Shown: in pieces, positions 18,581 to 25,756 of the stretch
Numbering within the stretch: the first letter of the stretch is position 1
Layout: each line of letters begins with the position of its first letter
NCBI GenBank assembly: GCA_944389595.1
Contig: CALXMY010000002.1
Location: 1 to 57,912 of the forward strand
DNA from: an uncultured Alphaproteobacteria bacterium
GTDB taxonomy: Bacteria > Pseudomonadota > Alphaproteobacteria > Rs-D84
Reading direction: 5' to 3'
DNA length: 57,912 nt
The notes under the pieces: generated by a model
Told to the model about the DNA's origin: nothing
The model's input: only the letters and a program-made list of their open reading frames with translations
The model's database searches: none
Position numbers and translations under genes: made by a program

Positions 18581-18657
18581 TTATGTAAAACACACAATAA
18601 AAAATTATGGAAATCAGCGCACACGTGATATAATTACCGGGTAAAGAGAGAATGTAT

Positions 18658-19401
18658 ATGAAAAAAAATACCACAAAAAAAAGCGACACAAAAATCATTT
18701 CAATGAAAAAAATATGTAAAAGTTTTCCATTGGAAATGGGTGGCGAACAACAGGTTTTGTTTGATATAACATTTGATGTAAACCAGGGTGAATTTGTGTC
18801 TATTATGGGCCCATCGGGCAGTGGGAAATCCACATGTATGAATATTATTGGGGCATTGGATACACCAACCAGTGGAATATATGAATTATATGGTCGCGAT
18901 GTGGCACATTTAACCGACGACGAATTGGCGGTTGTGCGCAATGAATACATTGGATTTGTATTTCAACAATTTAATTTATTATCAAAACGCAGTGTGTTGG
19001 ACAACGTAATGTTACCATTAATGTACCGCGGATTGCCCATGGATGAACGCATTAGTCGCGCGCGCGAAATGTTACATCGCGTTGGTTTGGAAAAATTTGA
19101 AACATATCTGCCAACACAATTATCGGGTGGAATGAAACAACGTGTCGCAATTGCACGCGCATTGGCCGGCGATCCAAAATTAATTCTGGCGGATGAACCA
19201 ACCGGTGCATTGGACAGTAAAATGGGAAATGATATTTTAACGTTTTTGAAAAAATTAAACCAGGAAATGGGCATTACAATTGTAATGATTACACACGAAT
19301 TTGAAATCGCCCAATATTCTGATCGATTAATACATATATACGACGGACGCATAACGTATGATGGCCGCGTGCCGCGTGATGAACGGGTATTACAAAAATA
19401 A
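18658..19401 (+). CDS. MacB/LolD-type ABC transporter ATP-binding protein
   Basis: ATPase half of a MacB-like exporter. Seen: about 247 residues with Walker A 'MGPSGSGKSTCMNIIGALD', Q-loop 'FVFQQFNLL', signature 'LSGGMKQRVAIARALAG', Walker B 'LILADEPTGALD' and the H-loop 'ITHEFEIAQYSDR'. The 'GALD.P..G.Y...G.DV' spacing is typical of the MacB/LolD/FtsE group. AGAGAG lies 7 nt before the ATG at 18658; another ATG 6 nt upstream would overlap it. Followed 17 bp later by the MacB-type permease; the adaptor and outer-membrane channel are at 22676-25190. Substrate unknown. Confidence 0.92.
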   Translation: MKKNTTKKSDTKIISMKKICKSFPLEMGGEQQVLFDITFDVNQGEFVSIMGPSGSGKSTCMNIIGALDTPTSGIYELYGRDVAHLTDDELAVVRNEYIGFVFQQFNLLSKRSVLDNVMLPLMYRGLPMDERISRAREMLHRVGLEKFETYLPTQLSGGMKQRVAIARALAGDPKLILADEPTGALDSKMGNDILTFLKKLNQEMGITIVMITHEFEIAQYSDRLIHIYDGRITYDGRVPRDERVLQK

Positions 19402-19418
19402 TAAAAACGGATATTAAT

Positions 19419-20636
19419 ATGACTTTTAACGATATATTCAAAGAATCTTGGCTGTCCATCAGTGGAAATAAAATACGGTCGTTTTTGACAGTATTGGGAA
19501 TTATCATTGGTGTTATGGCGGTGGTGATAATGGTTGCCGTTGGGGAAACTGTGTCAAAGCAAATCAGCGACCAATTTTCGTCACTGGGTACGGGTACAAT
19601 TATGATACGTGCCGGCGCGGCACAAAGCGCGGGCGTACGCACCGGGAATCGGCAAACATTGACAATCCAGGATGGCGAATTCATTGGTCAATTACCAGAT
19701 GTCGCCGCATTCAGTCCCGTACAAAATGCCGCTGCCCAGGTTATTTACGGAAATCAAAACTGGGCAACATCCATGGTTGGTGTGTATCCAGGTTATGAGC
19801 AAGTGCAAAATCTGGAAATGAAATATGGTACATTTTTCAATCAGTCCGCGGTGCGCAATGGTTCAACGTACGCCATTATCGGCCCCCAGACGGCCGAAGA
19901 ATTACAAATGCCCGAAAATCCGGTGGGTGAAGTGATTCGTGTGCAAAACATGCCCTTTACCATTATTGGTGTAACCAAGGAACGCGGTGATTCCACCATG
20001 GGCAGCCAGGATGACATGATTATAATTCCAATTACGACACTGAAAAAACGTTTGCAGGGCAGTCGTTTTCCAAACTCTGTAAATATGATTACATTAAAAT
20101 TAAATGAAAATGCCGACAATGCGTTGGCAATTGAACAAATAACCGCGCTGTTGCGTGACCGGCATAAATTGGCGGATGACGATGCCGATGATTTTCAAAT
20201 TATGGACATGAAACAGGTGATGGAGGCAATGGATACAGTCACCGGATATATGACAATGCTGTTGGTGGCAATTGCGGCTGTATCATTATTGGTGGGTTCA
20301 ATTGGTATTATGAATATGATGTTGGTTTCGGTTGCCGAACGTACACGCGAAATCGGTATACGCAAGGCAATTGGTGCACGCGAAAAACATATCATCACCC
20401 AATTCCTGTCCGAGGCAATATTAATATCCTTTATTGGTTCCATGATTGGACTGGTATTTGGTGTCGGGTTGTCCCAGGGAATCGGCCGTTTTATCATGGG
20501 GTACGATGTCCCATTCAGTGCATGGCCGGTGGTTGTATCTGTAACTGTTGCGGTTGTGGTTGGTTTGGCATCGGGTGTTATGCCCGCAATGAAGGCCGCA
20601 AAATTAAACCCAATTGACAGTTTACGTTATGAATAA
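19419..20636 (+). CDS. MacB-type ABC transporter permease
   Basis: Membrane half of the MacB-like exporter. Seen: 405 residues with one N-terminal transmembrane helix ('FLTVLGIIIGVMAVVIMVAVG'), a periplasmic domain of about 230 residues, and three C-terminal helices belonging to an FtsX domain, including 'VGSIGIMNMMLVSVAERTRE' and 'IGIRKAIGA'. This is the MacB topology with the ATPase encoded as a separate protein, unlike E. coli MacB where they are fused. With MacA and TolC it would form a mechanotransmission pump exporting from the periplasm; substrate (macrolide, peptide, lipid) cannot be told. Confidence 0.92.
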   Translation: MTFNDIFKESWLSISGNKIRSFLTVLGIIIGVMAVVIMVAVGETVSKQISDQFSSLGTGTIMIRAGAAQSAGVRTGNRQTLTIQDGEFIGQLPDVAAFSPVQNAAAQVIYGNQNWATSMVGVYPGYEQVQNLEMKYGTFFNQSAVRNGSTYAIIGPQTAEELQMPENPVGEVIRVQNMPFTIIGVTKERGDSTMGSQDDMIIIPITTLKKRLQGSRFPNSVNMITLKLNENADNALAIEQITALLRDRHKLADDDADDFQIMDMKQVMEAMDTVTGYMTMLLVAIAAVSLLVGSIGIMNMMLVSVAERTREIGIRKAIGAREKHIITQFLSEAILISFIGSMIGLVFGVGLSQGIGRFIMGYDVPFSAWPVVVSVTVAVVVGLASGVMPAMKAAKLNPIDSLRYE

Positions 20637-20664
20637 AAATACCGGCATTTGCCGGTGTTTTTAT
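20637..20664. terminator. Terminator between the MacB-type permease and sspB
   Basis: Seen: ACCGGC/GCCGGT (20641-20656) with the loop ATTT, followed by GTTTTTATT on the plus strand; the A-rich left flank allows weaker use from the other side. Same core family as at 9761 and 31773. Confidence 0.8.
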
Positions 20665-21125
20665 TGCTTTTTATTCCTGCGAAATTCATCCAACGAAACA
20701 ACACGCCCACGATCGGGAACGGTTCCCGGTTTTTCGTCCAACGGCAATTCCATATCATTATCGGCCATTTGGCCGCCATGTGGATGAAATGACAACATGA
20801 AATCCACAGATGGATCCTTGAACTCAACCAATGACGAAAACGGCACACGAATAAAAAATGGCCGCCCATCAAATGTTAACTGGACCCCAAATTCTTTGTC
20901 AGACACATGCAGATTGTTATACGAATACTGTAACACAATGGTCATAATGTCCGGATACCGTATACGCAGAAAATCCGGCAATACAACACCCGGCGCACGT
21001 GTTTTAAATGTAATATAAAAATGCGTGCCATCCCCCAGTCCATTTACCTGGGCATGAATCAGGGCCTCTTTTACAACTGATTTTAATGCGTTGTCCAATA
21101 ATGTTTGATAATCTATTTTGCTCAT
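20661..21125 (-). CDS. sspB: SspB-like ClpXP adaptor (alphaproteobacterial type)
   Basis: Adaptor that delivers ssrA-tagged and other substrates to ClpXP. Seen: 154 residues; an N-terminal helix 'IDYQTLLDNALKSVVKEAL', then a beta-rich fold with 'GDGTHFYITFKTRAPGVVLPDFLRIRYPDIMTIVLQ' and 'FGVQLTFDGRPFFIRVPFSSLVEFKDPSVDF'. It ends in a flexible region and a basic tail ending in 'VVSLDEFRRNKKQ', the place of the ClpX-binding peptide in SspB. 'FYI.F.T..PGV..P..L...YP..M.IVLQ' is the alphaproteobacterial form. The start overlaps the recF stop by 4 bp. Confidence 0.88.
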   Translation of the reverse strand: MSKIDYQTLLDNALKSVVKEALIHAQVNGLGDGTHFYITFKTRAPGVVLPDFLRIRYPDIMTIVLQYSYNNLHVSDKEFGVQLTFDGRPFFIRVPFSSLVEFKDPSVDFMLSFHPHGGQMADNDMELPLDEKPGTVPDRGRVVSLDEFRRNKKQ

Positions 21126-22210
21126 TTTTCCATTCCTGGTGCCAGTATATTATTTATTTCCCCATCCATGCAAGCAACAAATACGGCATCCGATACATCG
21201 GCAAAAACATTGGCATCCAAACCGGTCGCCCATACCTGGGCATCGGACGCGCCCAATTCACAAAACAGTCGTGCCCGCGCCGTTGCATCTAAATGGGCGG
21301 CGGCCTCGTCCAATAAAATTAATGGGGTGCAATGTATTTTTGTGTGCAATAATTTTGCATGCGCCAATATTAAATCTAATAACATCATTTTTTGTTGGCC
21401 GGTACTGGTTAATGCCGCGGGCAAGTTCAGTTTTTTATTAAACACACCAAAATCTGACTTGTGCGGCCCATCAATAACCATTTTGTCGCCAATTAATTCA
21501 CGTGCATTATGTAAATATTCCAAATAATTACGTTCCACCGTTGCGGCGGGCGCACCATCAATCAGCATTTGTTCCAACATGCCCGTAACAGTAACCCCGC
21601 AATCGGCCAAAAAGAAATTTATTTCACCGGCATATCGAATACGCGCGTCGCATACTGACACGGCAATTCCGGCAATTTGTGTATCCAATGCATCCAGCCA
21701 TTTTTTATCACCACCATTTTTTAATGCAAATGCACGTTCGGACATTAATTTTGACAATCGCGCCCCACGCCCAATATGTGACGCATCAAAACTGGCGGCC
21801 AAACGATCAAAAAACGCACGTCGTTCCGATGCGTTGTCTATAAACAGCCTGTCTTCGCGTGGGGTCAACCATACCATACGCATTTGTGCGGCCAAATCCG
21901 CCAATGTTGCACTGTCGCCATCAATACGCGCACGGCGATTTGTATCGCCCGATGAAAAATTAACAGAAATTTCCCCGCCATCGGCCAATGTTGCAAATAC
22001 CGAAAAACCGCCATCGCCGCCAAAACGGGCAATATCAGACATTGCCGCCCCACGCAAACCCCGATCGCCGGATAACATGGATACCGCTTCGAGTATTGCA
22101 GTTTTGCCGGCACCATTTGGACCGGTGATAATAACATTATGCCGGCCATGTGTTTGGATTCGGCATGATTTATGATTGCGAAAATCGGTTAATGTAATCG
22201 TTTCAATCAT
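21122..22210 (-). CDS. recF: DNA replication and repair protein RecF
   Basis: SMC-like ATPase that helps load RecA at single-stranded gaps. Seen: 362 residues with Walker A 'ITGPNGAGKTAILEAVSML' near residue 30, the ABC-type signature 'LTSTGQQKMMLLDLILAHAKLL' (usual form LS.GEQK) and Walker B 'PLILLDEAAAHLD'. The ATG at 22210 gives the canonical 'MIETITLTDFRNHKS' start; an in-frame GTG 15 nt upstream is less likely. It is not near dnaA, dnaN or gyrB. It overlaps sspB by 4 bp. Confidence 0.93.
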   Translation of the reverse strand: MIETITLTDFRNHKSCRIQTHGRHNVIITGPNGAGKTAILEAVSMLSGDRGLRGAAMSDIARFGGDGGFSVFATLADGGEISVNFSSGDTNRRARIDGDSATLADLAAQMRMVWLTPREDRLFIDNASERRAFFDRLAASFDASHIGRGARLSKLMSERAFALKNGGDKKWLDALDTQIAGIAVSVCDARIRYAGEINFFLADCGVTVTGMLEQMLIDGAPAATVERNYLEYLHNARELIGDKMVIDGPHKSDFGVFNKKLNLPAALTSTGQQKMMLLDLILAHAKLLHTKIHCTPLILLDEAAAHLDATARARLFCELGASDAQVWATGLDANVFADVSDAVFVACMDGEINNILAPGMEK

Positions 22211-22261
22211 AGCCTGATAATACACCGGGCACAGAAAAAAAACAACTGGTTACTCAATGCC

Positions 22262-22450
22262 ACAAAACAAAACGCCACAAGGGCGTTTTATTTTTTGGAG
22301 GCCTGGGTCGGAAAGTTCGCATTTTTGCCGCATATATCGGCAAAAACCGTTGCTGGCGCAACTTGACTCACCATTCGTATGGCTTTTTCTGCGCGCAGTG
22401 CGCTTGAAAAATCTGACTCATATGCGAACCGGGCCGGTTCGATTGCATCC
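22262..22450. repeat. Module duplicated from tRNA-Cys: 3' end, terminator and T-arm hairpin
   Basis: Seen: 22262-22313 repeats, with few changes, the tRNA-Cys terminator plus the last 18 nt of the gene (identical to 22495-22512), offset by 199 bp. Between the copies are hairpins TTTTTGCCG/CGGCAAAAA and GTTGC/GCAAC (around TTGCTGGCGCAA), and a palindrome CGAACCGG-G-CCGGTTCG whose right half (22433-22444, 12 nt) equals the tRNA-Cys T-arm in inverted orientation. The partial tRNA lacks D and anticodon arms. The same architecture is found next to tRNA-fMet at 57597-57767. Confidence 0.75.
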
Positions 22451-22460
22451 ACATATTTCC

Positions 22461-22489
22461 AAAAAACAAAACGCCGCAAGGGCGTTTTA
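22461..22489 (-). terminator. Terminator of tRNA-Cys
   Basis: Seen: minus-strand stem AAAACGCC/GGCGTTTT (22468-22475 with 22481-22488), followed by GTTTTTT. A near-identical copy lies at 22269-22289. Confidence 0.85.
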
Positions 22490-22494
22490 TTTTT

Positions 22495-22568
22495 TGGAGG
22501 CCTGGGTCGGAATCGAACCGGCATACAAGGATTTGCAGTCCTCTGCATAACCACTCTGCCACCAGGCC
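22495..22568 (-). tRNA. tRNA-Cys (anticodon GCA)
   Basis: Seen: acceptor stem GGCCTGG/CCAGGCC, D-arm GGCAGAGTGGTTATGCAG, anticodon loop with GCA, T-arm CCGGTTCGATTCCGACC, discriminator U and encoded CCA. Length 74 nt. The 3' end has a second partial copy 199 bp downstream (in the tRNA's sense). Confidence 0.96.
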
Positions 22569-22675
22569 AATCTGTATTGTGCAACTATACTAAGCAAAAA
22601 AAATTTGTAATTCAACAGAAAAATTGTAATATTATGTGTATAATATAGTAATCTATTATAGAGAGAGTTTGTTTT

Positions 22676-24016
22676 ATGAAAAAAATATTTACTATTTTTA
22701 TGGCAATGCTGCCGGTTATGGCCTTTGCTGATGAAGATAGTTGCCGCACTATGACAACCGTGCCAGATGGCGAATTAACACTGCAACAGGTTATCGAATT
22801 GGGACTGTGCCGGAATCCTGAAACGGCGGCGGCATATTTATCGTTGGAATCGGCGCGTTTTAATAAAAATGCGGGCTATTCACAATATCTGCCGTCGGTC
22901 AGCGCGTCTGCATCCGCCAGTTTGCCGTATCGTAACAACGAATTTGCCGATTGGTCATATGGCGCGTCGATTTCTGCATCGTATTTGATATTTGATTTTG
23001 GTAAAAGATTATCGGATGTAAATCAATTAATTGACACATGGCGCGCAACCGGGTTCGATTACAGCGAATCAGTACAAAATTATGTTTACAGTGTTATTGG
23101 CGCATATTATGCATTGTTGAACGCGAATGCGGACGTTATAACCGCAACCGCCGTACAAAAGGTTTCCCAAACCGCCAAAGATACCGCCGATAAAAAATAC
23201 AAGGCCGGTGCAGTGGCCAAGGCCGATGTATTAAAGGCCGATGTCACATTGGCCAGCAGTGAATTGGATTTGGAACGCGCAAAAAATAATCGCGAAATTG
23301 CCAAGGGCACATTACTGGCAAAATTGGCATTTCCGGCGGACCAGGATATAAAAATTGCCGATATGTCCGCCGAATTTGGCAGTACAGATGAAAACCAAAG
23401 CATTGACGAATTAATCGAAATTGCGCGTGAACGGCGGCCTGATTTACTGCGCGCAACGGCAAACAAAGATGCCGCGTGGCACCGCAGAAACAGCACGTTT
23501 TTATCAAACCTGCCGACAATTTCCGCCAGTGGCAGTTTGTCATGGAACAATACGCCATCTGATGTGTATAATGCGGGGTCCGAACAGTTAAGCGGCAGCA
23601 TCGGCATCCGCGCATCCATGCCGATATTTACCGGTTTTTCAAATTTTTACAGCAGTCGCGCCGCCCAGGCAAATTATGAACGCGCAATCGAACAAGAACG
23701 CCAAACAATTGATAACGCGATGTTGGACGTGTTCAGCGCGTATCAAAATTATAAAACTGCACAAACCGTGTTAAAACAAACCGAAACTTTATTGGCATCA
23801 GCGCGCGAGACAGAAAATGTTACCGCCGGTATGTACAAAGTTGGCAAGGCAACAATGCTGGATTGGCAACAGGCGTTGGCTGACCTGGCCGATGCGCATA
23901 AACAAAATAATGCGGCCAAATACGATTTGTTTACCAAACGTGCCGCATTGGCATTGGCAATCGGAGATATCAAAGAGGGATTAATTAAGGACGAGGGAGA
24001 AGTAACAGATGAATAA
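22676..24016 (+). CDS. tolC: TolC-family outer-membrane efflux channel
   Basis: Trimeric channel that spans the outer membrane and periplasm for tripartite exporters. Seen: 446 residues with a Sec signal peptide (residues 1-18, cleavage after 'VMAFA'), then two repeats of the outer-membrane efflux protein domain: 'LTLQQVIELGLCRNPETAAAYL' opens the first and 'IDELIEIARERRPDLLRATANKDAAW' the second, with long coiled-coil helices ('KAGAVAKADVLKADVTLASSELDLERAK'). It overlaps macA by 8 bp, so channel and adaptor are made together; the matching ABC pump genes are 2 kb upstream, separated by sspB-recF on the other strand and tRNA-Cys. Confidence 0.92.
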   Translation: MKKIFTIFMAMLPVMAFADEDSCRTMTTVPDGELTLQQVIELGLCRNPETAAAYLSLESARFNKNAGYSQYLPSVSASASASLPYRNNEFADWSYGASISASYLIFDFGKRLSDVNQLIDTWRATGFDYSESVQNYVYSVIGAYYALLNANADVITATAVQKVSQTAKDTADKKYKAGAVAKADVLKADVTLASSELDLERAKNNREIAKGTLLAKLAFPADQDIKIADMSAEFGSTDENQSIDELIEIARERRPDLLRATANKDAAWHRRNSTFLSNLPTISASGSLSWNNTPSDVYNAGSEQLSGSIGIRASMPIFTGFSNFYSSRAAQANYERAIEQERQTIDNAMLDVFSAYQNYKTAQTVLKQTETLLASARETENVTAGMYKVGKATMLDWQQALADLADAHKQNNAAKYDLFTKRAALALAIGDIKEGLIKDEGEVTDE

Positions 24017-25190
24017 GGAACAAAAACAACCAAAAAAACATAAATTTTGGAATTGGGTGCGTCGTCGCAAATGGTGGATAATATTATTCATTGTTGTTGC
24101 CGGGGGATTTTTGTATTTTATGGGCGATGGTGAAAACCAGGGCACCGGATTTGCAACCGCAACCATATCGCGCGGTAATCTGCGCCAGGTTGTGACCGCA
24201 ACGGGTGAAATTCAACCACTGAACACCATTAAAGTCGGGTCCCAGGTCAGCGGAACCATCGAGGCAATTTACGTCGATTATAATTCCAAGGTGCAAAAGG
24301 GCGATGTGTTATTGGAAATTGAACCGTCCGTATTACAGGCATCTGTTGACGAGGCCAAGGCTTCGTTGGTCAGTGCCGAATCACAACGAAACTATGCAAA
24401 AAGTGAATATGAACGTAATAAAATTTTATATGATGATGGTTTTATTTCACGTGCCGAATTGGAACAATCACAGACCACATACGAACAGGCCGAACAATCA
24501 GTTAAACGTATGCAATCGCAATATGATCGTGCGGTAACAAATTTGGGCTATGCAACGATTACATCACCAGTTGATGGCACTGTTATTTCGCGCCAGGTTG
24601 ACGTTGGGCAAACCGTTGCGGCATCGTTCCAGACACCTGATTTGTTCGAAATAGCCGAAGATTTGTCGAAAATGCAAATTGAAACCGCCGTGTCCGAGGC
24701 CGACATTGGTATGATTACCGAAGGTTTGCCCGTGACATTTACTGTTGATGCCTATCCAACCCAGACGTTCGAGGGCACCGTGCGCCAGGTTCGTTTGTCG
24801 CCAACAATTACATCAAACGTTGTGGTGTATACCGTGGTCATAGACGTGGATAATTCTGATTTGCGTCTGAAACCGGGCATGACCGCATTCGTGACGATTT
24901 TGATTTCCGAAAAAACCGATGTGTGGAAGGTGCAAAATTCCGCATTAATACTGCGCAATTTTGACGGTATTGTGGATGATGCGGGTGATGCCACACCGTC
25001 CGATCATTTGGCGATTCAGCGCATGGTTGATGGCGCGCAAACCGTTTTATTGGTGCCATACGAAAAAGGATTGGTCACAGCAACCGAGACCGAGATTATT
25101 TCCGACCAAATCCAGGATGGCGACAGAATTATATTTGGCCGATATGGGTTGGCATCAACCGGGTCCGCCCGAATGGGACCACCACGATAA
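24009..25190 (+). CDS. macA: MacA-like periplasmic adaptor (HlyD family)
   Basis: Links the MacB-type pump to TolC. Seen: 393 residues with one N-terminal membrane helix ('WIILFIVVAGGFLYFM', residues about 27-42), a lipoyl half-motif 'VSGTIEAIYVDYNSKVQKGDVLLEI', a coiled-coil hairpin ('SVDEAKASLVSAESQRNYAKSEYE...AEQSVKRMQSQYDRAVTNL'), the second lipoyl half 'ITSPVDGTVISRQVDVGQTVAASFQ' and a beta-barrel/membrane-proximal part. 'VTATGEIQPLNTIKVGSQVSG' matches MacA proteins well. It overlaps tolC by 8 bp and ends at a strong terminator. Confidence 0.92.
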   Translation: MNKEQKQPKKHKFWNWVRRRKWWIILFIVVAGGFLYFMGDGENQGTGFATATISRGNLRQVVTATGEIQPLNTIKVGSQVSGTIEAIYVDYNSKVQKGDVLLEIEPSVLQASVDEAKASLVSAESQRNYAKSEYERNKILYDDGFISRAELEQSQTTYEQAEQSVKRMQSQYDRAVTNLGYATITSPVDGTVISRQVDVGQTVAASFQTPDLFEIAEDLSKMQIETAVSEADIGMITEGLPVTFTVDAYPTQTFEGTVRQVRLSPTITSNVVVYTVVIDVDNSDLRLKPGMTAFVTILISEKTDVWKVQNSALILRNFDGIVDDAGDATPSDHLAIQRMVDGAQTVLLVPYEKGLVTATETEIISDQIQDGDRIIFGRYGLASTGSARMGPPR

Positions 25191-25217
25191 AAACGGGGGC
25201 GTGCCCCCGTTTTTTTA
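25191..25217 (+). terminator. Terminator of tolC-macA
   Basis: Seen: ACGGGGGC/GCCCCCGT (25193-25210) followed by seven T residues, directly after the macA stop. Confidence 0.9.
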
Positions 25218-25281
25218 CAATATATGTTTATATAATTTTGCGCATATTTCGGATTTTGTTTTTCGGTTTTGCGCCCATTAT

Positions 25282-25411
25282 AAAAATAAAAACCACCAAA
25301 ATTTAGGTGATTGGAAAATTCTGACAATTGTCAAGGATGCGACTTTTATTCAATATATTCAAGTTCCGCCAACCAGTATTGGGGTTTTTCAGCGACAGAA
25401 TACCTGCCACG
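25282..25411 (-). ncRNA. Candidate small RNA divergent from tRNA-Val(GAC)
   Basis: Seen on the minus strand: a good promoter (TTGCAA, 17 bp, TATAAT; 25446-25418), a predicted transcript of about 130 nt with no convincing reading frame, and a Rho-independent terminator, stem AATCACC/GGTGGTT (25312-25291), followed by TTTATTTTTA. Internal features are GTATT/AATAC and the palindrome TGACAATTGTCA (25322-25333). It does not show the conserved GGAAG/AGCAGCC loop of SRP RNA nor a long 6S-like hairpin, so the family is unknown. Function is not inferred. Confidence 0.4.
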
Positions 25412-25417
25412 GAAATT

Positions 25418-25468
25418 ATTATAGCCAGTGCAAAATAATATTGCAATCTGAAATTTGTTTGGTATAAT
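25418..25468. promoter_or_regulatory. Divergent promoters sharing one -35 hexamer
   Basis: Seen: the self-complementary hexamer TTGCAA (25441-25446) serves as -35 for both strands: to the right with TATAAT at 25463-25468 (16-bp spacer), leading to tRNA-Val(GAC) at 25492, and to the left with TATAAT at 25423-25418 (17-bp spacer), leading to the candidate small RNA. Because RNA polymerase cannot use both at once, the two would compete. Confidence 0.55.
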
Positions 25469-25491
25469 TTTTGGGCTTTAGTAATGGTTTC

Positions 25492-25568
25492 GGGTGGTTA
25501 GCTCAGTTGGTTAGAGCGTTACGTTGACATCGTAAAGGTCGTTGGTTCGAGTCCAATACCACCCACCA
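25492..25568 (+). tRNA. tRNA-Val (anticodon GAC)
   Basis: Seen: acceptor GGGTGGT/ACCACCC, D-arm GCTCAGTTGGTTAGAGC, anticodon stem TTACG/CGTAA with loop TTGACAT (anticodon GAC), T-arm TTGGTTCGAGTCCAA, discriminator A and encoded CCA; 77 nt. The G34 anticodon reads GUC/GUU and complements the UAC isoacceptor at 69-145. Downstream, 25576-25620 holds short inverted repeats such as GGGTGGCAAGCCACCC but no clear T-tract, then the metG leader. Confidence 0.96.
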
Positions 25569-25756
25569 CCCTTCGCCAAGGCTTCGGGTGGCAAGCCACC
25601 CATGCACAGGGCTCTTTGGGCGCAAGCCACACGGCGTAATAAAAAAATAAAGTTATGAAAAAAATGATGCGAATGTATAAATAATCTTGATAAAAATTCT
25701 GACGGGATTCATGGGTGCCCGTTGGGCACCTATATATTTTTACAAAAGGGCATAAA

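Noticed and set aside
22297..22313. A second tRNA-Cys gene
   Set aside because: Only the last 18 nt are duplicated; there is no D-arm, anticodon arm or 5' half.
25282..25411. SRP RNA, 6S RNA or tmRNA as identity of the candidate small RNA
   Set aside because: The conserved SRP apical loop, the long 6S hairpin and the tmRNA Ala acceptor are all missing by eye.
25576..25625. A third tRNA-linked module after tRNA-Val(GAC)
   Set aside because: There are short inverted repeats and a GGCGCAA motif like those of the other two modules, but no copy of the tRNA 3' end or T-arm could be found, so the likeness is too weak.
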